Shown here in pieces: positions 55,851-63,744 of a stretch of 64,000 bases of DNA; position 1 is the first letter of the stretch; each line of letters starts with the position of its first letter. The stretch covers positions 1,302,001 to 1,366,000 of the forward strand of contig OY969721.1 of the NCBI GenBank assembly GCA_963702175.1. Reading direction: 5' to 3'. The notes below the pieces were generated by a model. The model saw only the letters and a list, made by a program, of their open reading frames with translations. It did no database searches and had not been told where the DNA came from. Made by a program: the position numbers and the translations under genes. This DNA is from VRUE01 sp963702175. Its GTDB lineage: Bacteria; Actinomycetota; Thermoleophilia; Solirubrobacterales; 70-9.

Positions 55851-57033
55851 GCTGACGGCGGATCGCACGACCAAGGTGATGACCGTGAACATCGGTCCCC
55901 ACCACCCCGCCACGCACGGGGTACTGCGGCTCGTCGTCGACCTCGAAGGCGAGGTCGTGCGCGACCTGAAACCGGTGATCGGGTACGTCCACACCGGAAT
56001 CGAAAAGTCTTGCGAGGCGCACCCGTACTGGAAGGTCATCCCCTTCGTCGAGCGGATGGACTACGTCTCCTACTTCTTCCAGATGGAGGCCTTCTGCGGA
56101 GCGGTCGAGCGGCTGGTCGAGCTGGAGATCCCACCCCGCGCCAAGTACCTGCGGATGATCTTCCTCGAGCTCAACCGGATCCACTCGCACCTCGTCTGGC
56201 TGGGGACGACGGCGCTCGACCTCGGCGCGATCTCGATGCTCTGGTACTGCTTCCGCGAGCGCGACAAGATCCTCGACCTGTTCGAGATGGCGGCGGGCCA
56301 GCGGATGCACACCCGCTACTTCCAGGTCGGCGGCGTGATCGAGGACATCCCGCTCGGCTTCGAGGCGAAGCTGCGCGAGTTCATCGCCGACATGCCGGTG
56401 CGGGTCGGGCAGTACGAAGCGCTGCTCGACCGCAACGAGATCTTCCTCTCGCGGACCAAGGGGGTCGGGATCGTCTCGCGCGAGCGGCTGCTGGAGCTGG
56501 GCGTGACCGGGCCGCTGCTGCGCGCCGCCGGCGAGCCCTGGGACCTGCGCAAGACCTTCGACTACCTCGCCTACCCGGAGATGGACTTCAAGATCCCGGT
56601 CGGCACCGTCGGCGACGGCTATGACCGCTACCGGGTGCGCCTGGCGGAGATGGTCGAGTCGACGCGGATCGTCGAGCAGGCGCTCGACGCCCTGCCCGAG
56701 GGACCGCACATCGCCGATGACCGCAAGTACGTGCTGCCGCCGCGCTCGGAGCTGCCGGTCTCGATGGAGGCGCTGATCCACCACTTCAAGCTCGTCACCG
56801 AGGGCTACCGAGTGCCGCCGGGCGAGATCTACTACGCGATCGAGTCGCCGCGGGGCGAGCTGGGCTGCTTCGTCCTCGCCGACGGCTCCGCGAAGCCCGC
56901 CCGGGTCCACTTCCGGGACCCCTCCTTCGTCAACCTGCAGGCCTTCAAGGACATGGCGGTGGGCAGCTACGTCGCCGACATGATCGCCAGCCTCGGCATG
57001 CTGGACCCGATCCTCGGAGGGGTGGACCGGTGA
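55843..57033 (+). CDS. nuoD: NADH-quinone oxidoreductase subunit D
   Basis: This 396-residue protein has the 49 kDa subunit motifs: NIGPHHPATHGVLRLVVDLE, GYVHTGIEK, ERMDYVSYFFQMEAFCGAVE, KGVGIVSRERLLELGVTGP and a C-terminal APARGELG-like PRGELGCFVLADGSAKPAR, ending SLGMLDPILGGVDR. It forms the quinone pocket with NuoB. The start overlaps nuoC by 8 bases. Confidence 0.96.
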   Translation: MAELTADRTTKVMTVNIGPHHPATHGVLRLVVDLEGEVVRDLKPVIGYVHTGIEKSCEAHPYWKVIPFVERMDYVSYFFQMEAFCGAVERLVELEIPPRAKYLRMIFLELNRIHSHLVWLGTTALDLGAISMLWYCFRERDKILDLFEMAAGQRMHTRYFQVGGVIEDIPLGFEAKLREFIADMPVRVGQYEALLDRNEIFLSRTKGVGIVSRERLLELGVTGPLLRAAGEPWDLRKTFDYLAYPEMDFKIPVGTVGDGYDRYRVRLAEMVESTRIVEQALDALPEGPHIADDRKYVLPPRSELPVSMEALIHHFKLVTEGYRVPPGEIYYAIESPRGELGCFVLADGSAKPARVHFRDPSFVNLQAFKDMAVGSYVADMIASLGMLDPILGGVDR

Positions 57034-57053
57034 TCCCTCTCTGCGGAGGCACC

Positions 57054-57650
57054 ATGCCTGAGCTTCCGGTCGACCCAGCCGTCAGCGAAGGACGCGTGCC
57101 GGATCGAGCTCCCGAGCAGATTCCCGAGCTTCATGAGGTCGGTTGCCCACCCGAGCTGCGCGAGCGGATCGAGACGCTGATGGGTCGCTATCCCGACCGC
57201 AAATCGGCCTCGATCCCGGCGTTGTGGGCGGTGCAGAGGCTCTACGGCTGGTGCACCCCGGAGGGGATCCGCCAGGCGGCCGCGGTGATGCGGGTCACCC
57301 CCGCCTACCTGGAGTCGGTGGCGAGCTTCTACGACCTGCTCCACACCGAGCCGGTGGGGACCCACAAGGTCGCGGTCTGCACCAACATCAGCTGCTGGAT
57401 GCGGGGCGGCGACGAGCTGCTCGAGGCCTTCCGCGCCGCCGCCGCGGGCGACGAGGACCTCTTCGTAACCGGGTTCGAGTGCCTCGGCGCCTGCGACATC
57501 GCGCCGATGGCCTCGATCGACGAGCGCTACTTCGGCCCGCTCGAGGCGGCGGAGGCGGCGACCGCGATCGACCAGCTGAGGGCGGGCGAGGACGTGCTGC
57601 CGGAGAAGGCGCTGGAGAGGCGGCCGCTGGCCGGTGACGCCAATGCCTGA
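57054..57650 (+). CDS. nuoE: NADH-quinone oxidoreductase subunit E
   Basis: From ATG 57054 (GGAGG 6 bases before; a GTG at 57030 is less likely) the protein has 198 residues. The N1a 2Fe-2S ligands are C--NISC (VCTNISCWM) and C--GAC (FECLGACDIAPM). ALWAVQRLYGWCTPEGIRQA and YLESVASFYDLLHTEPVGTH are typical. It is part of the NADH-oxidising module. Overlaps nuoF by 8 bases. Confidence 0.93.
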   Translation: MPELPVDPAVSEGRVPDRAPEQIPELHEVGCPPELRERIETLMGRYPDRKSASIPALWAVQRLYGWCTPEGIRQAAAVMRVTPAYLESVASFYDLLHTEPVGTHKVAVCTNISCWMRGGDELLEAFRAAAAGDEDLFVTGFECLGACDIAPMASIDERYFGPLEAAEAATAIDQLRAGEDVLPEKALERRPLAGDANA

Positions 57651-58962
57651 GACGAGGCTGCTGCTGAAGCACGCCGAGGGCCCGGAGCTGCGCACGCTCG
57701 CCGGCTACAAGCGCCGCAACGGCTACGCCACCCTCGAGAAGGCCTACAAGGAGATGGAGGCCGAGGAGGTGCTGACGGAGCTCGAGGACTCTGGCCTGCG
57801 CGGGCGCGGCGGGGCAGGCTTCTCGATGGGGAAAAAGGCCTCCTTCCTGCCGCGCGGCGAGATGGACAAGTACCTCTGCTGCAACGCCGACGAGTCCGAG
57901 CCCGGCGCCTTCAAGGACCGCGAGCTGATGCAGCGCAACCCGCACCAGCTGATCGAGGGGATCGCGATCGCTGCCCTCGCCGCCGGCGCCGGCCACGCCT
58001 TCATCTTCATCCGCGGCGAGTACGACTCGCAGGCCGACGTCCTCGACGCCGCGGTTGCCGAAGCGTATGAGGCGGGGTACCTGGGCAAGGACATCCTCGG
58101 CAGCCGTCGCGACCTGGAGCTGGTCGTGCACCGCGGCGCCGGCGCCTACATCTGCGGCGAGGAGACGGCGCTGCTCGACGCGCTCGAGGGCAAGCGCGGC
58201 AACCCACGGCTGAAGCCGCCGTTCCCGGCAGTGCAGGGCCTCTATGGCGGACCGACGCTGATCAACAACGTCGAGACGCTCTCCAACGTGCCGCGGATCG
58301 TCGCCCACGGGGCCGAGTGGTTCAAGGGCTTCGGCACCGAGCAGTCGCCCGGTACCAAGGTCGTCTCGGTCTCCGGCGGCGTACGGCGCCCGGGCAACTA
58401 CGAGGTTGAGCTGGGGATCTCGACGCGGGAGCTGATCTACGACCTGGCCGGTGGGCCGCTCGATGGCCGCGAGGTGAAGGCCTTCTACCCCGGCGGCTCC
58501 TCCTCCCCGGTGCTGACCGCCGAGGAGGGGCTCGACCTGCCCTACAGCTTCGAGGCGATGGCCGAGGCGGGCTCGATGCTCGGCTCGGGCTCGATCATCG
58601 TCGCCGACGACAGCGTCTCGATCCCGCACATGGCGCTGCGCACGGCACGCTTCTACCACCATGAGTCCTGCGGAAAGTGCACGCCCTGCCGCGAGGGGAC
58701 GAACTGGACGGTGAAGATGCTGGAACGGGTCGTGCGCGGCGAGGCGACGCCGATGGACCTCGACATCGTCGCCTCGGTCCAGGACAACATCATCGGCCAC
58801 TGCCTCTGCGTCCTCGGCGACTCGATGGCGATGCCGGTGGGGGCGATGGTGCGGAAGTACCGCCAGGAGTTCGAGGACGTGATCGCGGCAGCGGGGGAGC
58901 CCGTCGGCGAGCGGCTGGCTGTTGTGCATGGCCCAGCCGAAACGTTGGGGGCAAGCGTATGA
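57643..58962 (+). CDS. nuoF: NADH-quinone oxidoreductase subunit F
   Basis: This 439-residue protein binds NADH and FMN: GLRGRGGAGFSMGKK, CCNADESEPGAFKDRELM, RGAGAYICGEETALLDALEG-K, and the N3 4Fe-4S ligands ESCGKCTPCREGTNW plus HCLCVLGD. GTG 57634 is an alternative start. The stop overlaps nuoG (ATGA). It is the site of hydride entry to complex I. Confidence 0.96.
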   Translation: MPETRLLLKHAEGPELRTLAGYKRRNGYATLEKAYKEMEAEEVLTELEDSGLRGRGGAGFSMGKKASFLPRGEMDKYLCCNADESEPGAFKDRELMQRNPHQLIEGIAIAALAAGAGHAFIFIRGEYDSQADVLDAAVAEAYEAGYLGKDILGSRRDLELVVHRGAGAYICGEETALLDALEGKRGNPRLKPPFPAVQGLYGGPTLINNVETLSNVPRIVAHGAEWFKGFGTEQSPGTKVVSVSGGVRRPGNYEVELGISTRELIYDLAGGPLDGREVKAFYPGGSSSPVLTAEEGLDLPYSFEAMAEAGSMLGSGSIIVADDSVSIPHMALRTARFYHHESCGKCTPCREGTNWTVKMLERVVRGEATPMDLDIVASVQDNIIGHCLCVLGDSMAMPVGAMVRKYRQEFEDVIAAAGEPVGERLAVVHGPAETLGASV

Positions 58963-61574
58963 GTCGCGAGGTGACGATCGTCGTCGACGGCCGCGAGGTT
59001 GCTGCAACCGAGGGCGAGATGCTGCACGACGCCGCCAAGCGCGGCGACGTCGAGATCCCGGTCTTCTGTTACGAGCCGAAGCTGGGCGAGCCGGTCGGCG
59101 CCTGCCGCATGTGCCTGGTCGAGATCGAGGGGATCCCGAAGCTGCAGACCTCATGCTCGACCCCGGTCCGCGACGGCATGGTCGTCCACACCCGGACCGA
59201 GCAGGTCAAACACGCGCAGAGCGCCGTGGTCGAGTTCCTGCTCGTCAACCACCCGCTCGACTGCCCCGTCTGCGACAAGGGCGGCGAGTGCCCGCTGCAG
59301 GACATCTCGATGGGCTGGGGGGCCGGCAAGAGCCGCTTCACAGACCCCAAGCGCCACTTCCAGAAGCCGGTCGAGCTCTCGCCGCTGGTGGCGATCGACC
59401 GCGAGCGCTGCATCCTCTGCTACCGCTGCGTGCGCTTCAGCCAGGAGGTCGCCGAGGACGAGCAGCTGCAGCTCCTGGAGCGCGGCGACCGTAGCTTCGT
59501 CGGCACCTTCGACGACCGCCCCTACGTCGCCCCCTTCCACGGCAACATCACCGACCTCTGCCCGGTCGGGGCGCTGACCAACTACACCTACCGCTTCCAG
59601 GCCCGGCCCTGGGACATCGAGCAGGCGGGCTCGGTCTGCACCCTCTGCCCGAGCCAGTGCAACGTCAGCTTCACGGTGCGCGACGAGGAGGTGAAGCGGG
59701 TGATCGCCCGCGACAACCCTGACGTCGACGACGGCTGGCTCTGCGACCGCGGTCGCTACGGCTTCGAGATGTTCGGCGCCGAGCAGCGGGTGACCGAGCC
59801 ACAGCTGCGCGGCGGCGCCGCGGTCGAGTGGGCCGAAGCAATCGAGAAGGCGGCCGAGGCTCTGCGGGCCGGTGCATCCGAGGTTGACCACACCAGAGGT
59901 GGGTCAATCTCGGATGCGCGGAGTGGAGTCGCGGCGATCGTCGGCGACGCCTCCAACGAGGAGGGCTACCTGGTCCAGCGCATCCTGCGCGAGGCGCTGG
60001 GCTCGCCTCACGTGGACTCCCGCCTTTCGCGCGGGCCGTCGAGGGAGACGCTGGTGCGGCTGGCGCAGCCAGAGATCTCCGCCAAGGTCCGCGACATCGA
60101 CGACGCCGACGCGATCCTGGTCATCGGCACCGACCCGCTGCACAGCTCGCCGATCCTCGACCTGCGAGTCCGCAAGGCGATCCGCCGCAACGGTGCCAAG
60201 CTGATGGTCGCGACCGAACGACCCACCGCGCTAGACGGCGGCGCCGTGGCGAGCGCCCGCTACGCCCCCGGCGAAGCGACCACCTTCCTCGCCGAGCTCA
60301 CAAACGCGCTGGCCGCTGCCGACACCCCTTCCTCACTCGCAACTCGTCGAAATGACGATGAAGGGCTGGCGCCCGAAGCTCACTCCTCCTCCCGCGCAAA
60401 ACGTGAGGAGGGGGTGTCGGCAGCGGCCGAGGTGCTCCAGAGCGCCGAGCGTGTGGTCGTCGTCTGGGGCGAGCGGATTGTCCGCGAGGGCGACGGCGCG
60501 GACGAGGCGCTGCTCGAGATAGCCGCCGCGCTTGGCCTCGCGGAGAAGAAGGGCTCGGGCCTGCTGGAAATCCCCGACGTGACCAACGCCCGAGGCCTGC
60601 GTGAGGTCGGCTGCCTCCCCGACGCCGGCCCGGGCCTCGCGGGTGCCAAGCCAGGCAAGAGCACCGAGGAGATCCGCGCCGCCCTCGAGTCGGGCGAGCT
60701 GAAGACCATCCTGCTCTTCGGCGTCGACCCCCTGCGTGACTTCCCGGACACGGACGCCTGGGACCGCGCTCTGACCGCGGCCGATCGTGTCATCTGCTTC
60801 TCGACCTTCGAGAACGCGACCACGGCCAAGGCCGATGTCGTTTTTCCCTTGGAGACGCACGCGGAGAAGGACGGCACCGTCACCCACCCCGACGGCCGCC
60901 TCCAGCGCGTGCGCCCCAGCGGTTCCCGCCCCGGCGACATTCGCCCCAACTGGGGAGTCCTCGCCGAACTCGCCCTAGCCCTGGACCACGACACCGGCAT
61001 CCACTCCCAGCCCTCGGCCCTCGCCGCTCTCACCGACGCGGTCCCGTTCTACGCGGGCATTGACGACGCCACAATCGCTGGAAGAGGTATTCGCTGGCAA
61101 GAGCGTCCCGCCGCTTCGTCCCTCCCCGCTCCAGGGGGCGCGACGGATGGGGCCGATGTCGGCACCCTCTCCTCACGTTTTGCGCGGGAGGAGCACGACG
61201 CAGGCGGCGACAGCACTCAACCCCCCCGGCGACGAGTTGCGAGTGAGGAGGGGGTGCCGGCGTCGGCCCTAACCCTCGGGACCTATCGGGATCTGTGGGC
61301 AGGACCGGTCACGGAGCTGAATCCACCGCTGCGGTTCCTTCAGCCACAGCAGCAGGTCGAGATCTCAGTCGGAGACGCGGAGCGGTTGGGACTGAGGAGC
61401 GGCGACAAAGTGGAGGTAGCGCAGAACAGCACGACCGTGCTGGCAAAGGTCGCTGTCAAGGAACGGATGCAAGAGGGACTTTGCTTCCTAATTGAGGGGA
61501 CCGCCGAGGACAATGCCAACGGCCTGCTGAATGGGTCTCCGGTTGCGGTGGAAATCACCAAGGTGAGCGGCTGA
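58959..61574 (+). CDS. nuoG: NADH-quinone oxidoreductase subunit G, with three insertions
   Basis: This 871-residue protein begins with a 2Fe-2S domain (CYEPKLGEPVGACRMCLVEI, SCSTPV), then HPLDCPVCDKGGECPLQD and CILCYRCVRFSQEV for 4Fe-4S clusters, then the molybdopterin-like fold with CTLCPSQCNVSF (N7 type), and a C-terminal beta domain. Three palindromic elements lie within it: residues about 305-320, 453-489 and 731-770, all in frame. The final domain is intact (QPQQQVEISVGDAERLGLRS, EGLCFLIEGTAEDNANG). It stops one base into the nuoH ATG (TGATG). Confidence 0.94.
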   Translation: MSREVTIVVDGREVAATEGEMLHDAAKRGDVEIPVFCYEPKLGEPVGACRMCLVEIEGIPKLQTSCSTPVRDGMVVHTRTEQVKHAQSAVVEFLLVNHPLDCPVCDKGGECPLQDISMGWGAGKSRFTDPKRHFQKPVELSPLVAIDRERCILCYRCVRFSQEVAEDEQLQLLERGDRSFVGTFDDRPYVAPFHGNITDLCPVGALTNYTYRFQARPWDIEQAGSVCTLCPSQCNVSFTVRDEEVKRVIARDNPDVDDGWLCDRGRYGFEMFGAEQRVTEPQLRGGAAVEWAEAIEKAAEALRAGASEVDHTRGGSISDARSGVAAIVGDASNEEGYLVQRILREALGSPHVDSRLSRGPSRETLVRLAQPEISAKVRDIDDADAILVIGTDPLHSSPILDLRVRKAIRRNGAKLMVATERPTALDGGAVASARYAPGEATTFLAELTNALAAADTPSSLATRRNDDEGLAPEAHSSSRAKREEGVSAAAEVLQSAERVVVVWGERIVREGDGADEALLEIAAALGLAEKKGSGLLEIPDVTNARGLREVGCLPDAGPGLAGAKPGKSTEEIRAALESGELKTILLFGVDPLRDFPDTDAWDRALTAADRVICFSTFENATTAKADVVFPLETHAEKDGTVTHPDGRLQRVRPSGSRPGDIRPNWGVLAELALALDHDTGIHSQPSALAALTDAVPFYAGIDDATIAGRGIRWQERPAASSLPAPGGATDGADVGTLSSRFAREEHDAGGDSTQPPRRRVASEEGVPASALTLGTYRDLWAGPVTELNPPLRFLQPQQQVEISVGDAERLGLRSGDKVEVAQNSTTVLAKVAVKERMQEGLCFLIEGTAEDNANGLLNGSPVAVEITKVSG
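59874..59919. repeat. 46 bp palindromic element, in-frame copy inside nuoG
   Basis: Arms GCATCCGAGGTTGACC and GGTCAATCTCGGATGC pair at 15 of 16 positions around ACACCAGAGGTG. It shares the outer CATCCGA/TCGGATG of the 7788 and 14404 copies and the middle of the 31489 copy. It encodes SEVDHTRGGSISDA in NuoG, similar to SDIHHTGVGSKSDA in the membrane protein. Confidence 0.85.
60315..60424. repeat. 110 bp palindromic element (family 2), copy a in nuoG
   Basis: Arms of 22 bases pair at 21 positions (60315-60336 with 60403-60424; GCTGCCGACACCCC...). Within lie CACTCGCAACTCGTCG and CGCGCAAAACGTGAGGAG, present reversed in copy b. The element keeps the nuoG frame. Confidence 0.85.
61151..61268. repeat. 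118 bp palindromic element (family 2), copy b in nuoG, inverted
   Basis: Arms pair at 23 of 26 positions (61151-61176 with 61243-61268). Contains CCTCACGTTTTGCGCGGGAG near the left end and CGACGAGTTGCGAGTGAGGA near the right end, the reverse complement of the ends of copy a. The centre differs in length and sequence. The nuoG frame is kept. Confidence 0.85.
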
Positions 61575-62572
61575 TGCTGCCGTTCGCCGACACAACCTAC
61601 GTCGAAGCCACCTGGATCATGGTGGTCAAGTCGCTGGTGATCTTCGGCGTCATCTTCGGGATCCTGCCGCTGATGACGGTCCTAGAGCGGAAGCTGATCG
61701 GCCGCTTCCAGCACCGCTACGGACCCAACCGGGTTGGCCCGTTCGGGATCCTGCAGCCGCTTGCCGACGTCGGCAAGCTGCTCGGCAAGGAGGCCTTCCG
61801 GCCGGCCAACGCGATCCCGGCCCTGTTCATCCTCGGGCCGCTGCTGCCAGTCCTCTCCGGCGTGCTAGCGCTGGCGATCATCCCCTGGGGAGACGTGCAG
61901 GACGGCGTCGGCCTCTACGGGATCGATGTCCCGATCGGCATCCTCTACTTCTTCGCCGTCGGCTCGATCGCCTTTTACGGCCTCGTCCTCGGAGGCTGGG
62001 CCTCGGGCTCGAAGTACAGCTTCCTCGGCGCGATGCGCTCCGCCGCCCAGCTGATCTCCTACGAGGTCTCGATGGGCCTGGCCCTGCTTGGCGCGGTGAT
62101 GATGGCCGGCTCGCTATCGCTGGTCGACATCGTCCACGCCCAGGGCGAGCTCTGGTTCATCGTCCCCCAGGCCGTCGGCTTCCTGATCTTCATGCTGGCC
62201 GGCTTCGCCGAGTCCAACCGCGCCCCCTTCGACTTGGTCGAGGCCGACGCCGAACTGGTCCAGGGCTTCATGACCGAGTACGGCGGCATGCGCTTCGGCA
62301 GCTTCCTCCTGGTCGAGTACATGGAGATCCTCGTCGTCTCCGGGATCGCCGCGGCAATCTTCCTAGGGGGCTGGATGGGCCCCGGCCCGAGCTTCCTCGA
62401 TCCGATCTGGATGCTGGCCAAGATGCTCGCCCTGGTGATGGTCTTCATCTGGGTGCGGGCGACCCTGCCGCGGCTGCGCTACGACCAGCTGATGAGCCTC
62501 GGCTGGAAGGTACTGCTGCCACTGGCGACGCTGAACGTCCTGGTCACCGCGGTGCTGGTGGTGGTCACGTGA
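61574..62572 (+). CDS. nuoH: NADH-quinone oxidoreductase subunit H
   Basis: This 332-residue protein has eight membrane helices. Conserved loops: ERKLIGRFQHRYGPNRVGPF, GILQPLADVGKLLGKE, SYEVSMGLALLGA and AESNRAPFDLVEADAELVQG (the E-rich quinone loop). It lies between the membrane and peripheral arms. ATG 61574 overlaps the nuoG stop. No insertion seen. Confidence 0.95.
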   Translation: MLPFADTTYVEATWIMVVKSLVIFGVIFGILPLMTVLERKLIGRFQHRYGPNRVGPFGILQPLADVGKLLGKEAFRPANAIPALFILGPLLPVLSGVLALAIIPWGDVQDGVGLYGIDVPIGILYFFAVGSIAFYGLVLGGWASGSKYSFLGAMRSAAQLISYEVSMGLALLGAVMMAGSLSLVDIVHAQGELWFIVPQAVGFLIFMLAGFAESNRAPFDLVEADAELVQGFMTEYGGMRFGSFLLVEYMEILVVSGIAAAIFLGGWMGPGPSFLDPIWMLAKMLALVMVFIWVRATLPRLRYDQLMSLGWKVLLPLATLNVLVTAVLVVVT

Positions 62573-62615
62573 GTGTGGCGACTTACCCGTCATATGGACG
62601 GGAAACTCGCCACAC
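62573..62615. repeat. Hairpin between nuoH and nuoI
   Basis: Arms GTGTGGCGACTTACCCGTC and GACGGGAAACTCGCCACAC pair at 17 of 19 positions around ATATG. It starts one base after the nuoH stop and lies before GGAGG of nuoI. It may tune expression or be a mobile palindrome; it resembles the 52344 hairpin in form only. Confidence 0.7.
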
Positions 62616-62629
62616 CCGGAGGCTGGACC

Positions 62630-63172
62630 ATGGCTGAATTCCCCTACCTCAAAGACCAGGACGTGGTCGAGGTCCAGCGCGGGCCCGAGCCGGGCGGGGT
62701 CGGCGGCGCCTACCGCGCCTTCGGCGAGACCCTGCGCGGGCTGAAGACGACGATGGCGCGGCTGGTCGAGGGGCCGCTGACGATTCAGTATCCAGAGGAG
62801 AAGACCCCCGTCTACCCGCGCTTCCGCGGCCGCCACAAGCTGCACAAGTTCGAGGACACCGGCCTCGAGAAGTGCGTCGGCTGCTCGCTCTGCGCCGCCG
62901 CCTGCCCCGCCGACTGCATCCGCGTCGTCGCCGCCGAGAACATCCCTGGCGACCGCGTCTCGGCCGGCGAGCGCTACGCCGCGGTCTACGAGATCAACAT
63001 CTCGCGCTGCATCTTCTGCGGCTACTGCGAGATCGCCTGCCCCTTCGACGCGATCACGATGGGCCACGACTACGAGATGGCCGACTACGACCGCACCGAC
63101 CTGATCTTCACCAAGGAGATGCTGCTCGCCGAGCCGATCGAGCGGACGCCGCTGAGGCGGGAGGGCGAGTAG
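62630..63172 (+). CDS. nuoI: NADH-quinone oxidoreductase subunit I
   Basis: From ATG 62630 (GGAGG 7 bases before) the protein has 180 residues. Two 4Fe-4S binding motifs: CVGCSLCAAACPADC and CIFCGYCEIACPFDA. A GTG at 62573 would read through the hairpin and is unlikely. It carries electrons from NuoG to NuoB. Its stop overlaps the start of nuoJ by one base. Confidence 0.94.
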   Translation: MAEFPYLKDQDVVEVQRGPEPGGVGGAYRAFGETLRGLKTTMARLVEGPLTIQYPEEKTPVYPRFRGRHKLHKFEDTGLEKCVGCSLCAAACPADCIRVVAAENIPGDRVSAGERYAAVYEINISRCIFCGYCEIACPFDAITMGHDYEMADYDRTDLIFTKEMLLAEPIERTPLRREGE

Positions 63173-63744
63173 TGGAAGAGATCCTCTTCTTCGCGGCGGC
63201 GCTGGGGGCGCTGGGGGGAGCGATCGGCGTCGTACTGATGCGCAACCCGCTCTTCGGCGTGCTGGCGCTGATCGTCCACCTCTTCTCGCTGGCGGTCCTC
63301 TTCCTGCTGCTGACCGCGGCCTTCGTCGCCGCCGCCCAGGTCGTCGTCTACGCCGGCGCGGTGATGGTCCTCTACGTCTTCGTCGTCGCCTACGTCGGCG
63401 ACGAACCCGAGCCCGCCTGGGAGCCGATCCCCGGCCAGCGCTTCCTCGCCCCGCTGCTCGGCGCCGCCCTCTTCGTCGAGCTCTCGATCGCCGTCCTCGG
63501 CTCCTCCCTCCTGGCCCTCGGCACCGACGGCCCCGACGTCAACCCAGGCTTCGGCGACCCCGCCGCAATCGGCCGCCTGCTTCTAGAACGATTCCTCCTC
63601 GCCTTTGAGGCGTCTTCGATTTTGCTCCTGCTCGCAGCCGTGGGGGCGGTGGTCCTCGCCGCGCGTCGTAGGGAGGTCGAGACCTCCTCCGAACGTTTTG
63701 CGCATCTTGATGCGAGTGAGGAGGAGGTCTCGACCTCCCCATGA
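63172..63744 (+). CDS. nuoJ: NADH-quinone oxidoreductase subunit J, tail from a repeat
   Basis: From GTG 63172 the protein has 190 residues and five membrane helices. NPLFGVLALIVHLFSLAVLF and VVVYAGAVMVLYVFVVAYVG (pi-bulge region) are typical. The last 23 residues (REVETSSERFAHLDASEEEV and end) are encoded by the palindrome at 63671-63739 and look unlike any NuoJ tail. Stop overlaps nuoK start (ATGA). Confidence 0.92.
   Translation: MEEILFFAAALGALGGAIGVVLMRNPLFGVLALIVHLFSLAVLFLLLTAAFVAAAQVVVYAGAVMVLYVFVVAYVGDEPEPAWEPIPGQRFLAPLLGAALFVELSIAVLGSSLLALGTDGPDVNPGFGDPAAIGRLLLERFLLAFEASSILLLLAAVGAVVLAARRREVETSSERFAHLDASEEEVSTSP
63671..63739. repeat. 69 bp palindromic element (family 2) at the nuoJ end
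   Basis: Perfect 20 bp arms (63671-63690 with 63720-63739; GGGAGGTCGAGACCTCCTCC). The loop holds CGTTTTGCGC and GCGAGTGAGGAG, the same motifs as in the two nuoG copies, though the arms differ. It ends one base before the nuoK ATG. Confidence 0.85.
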
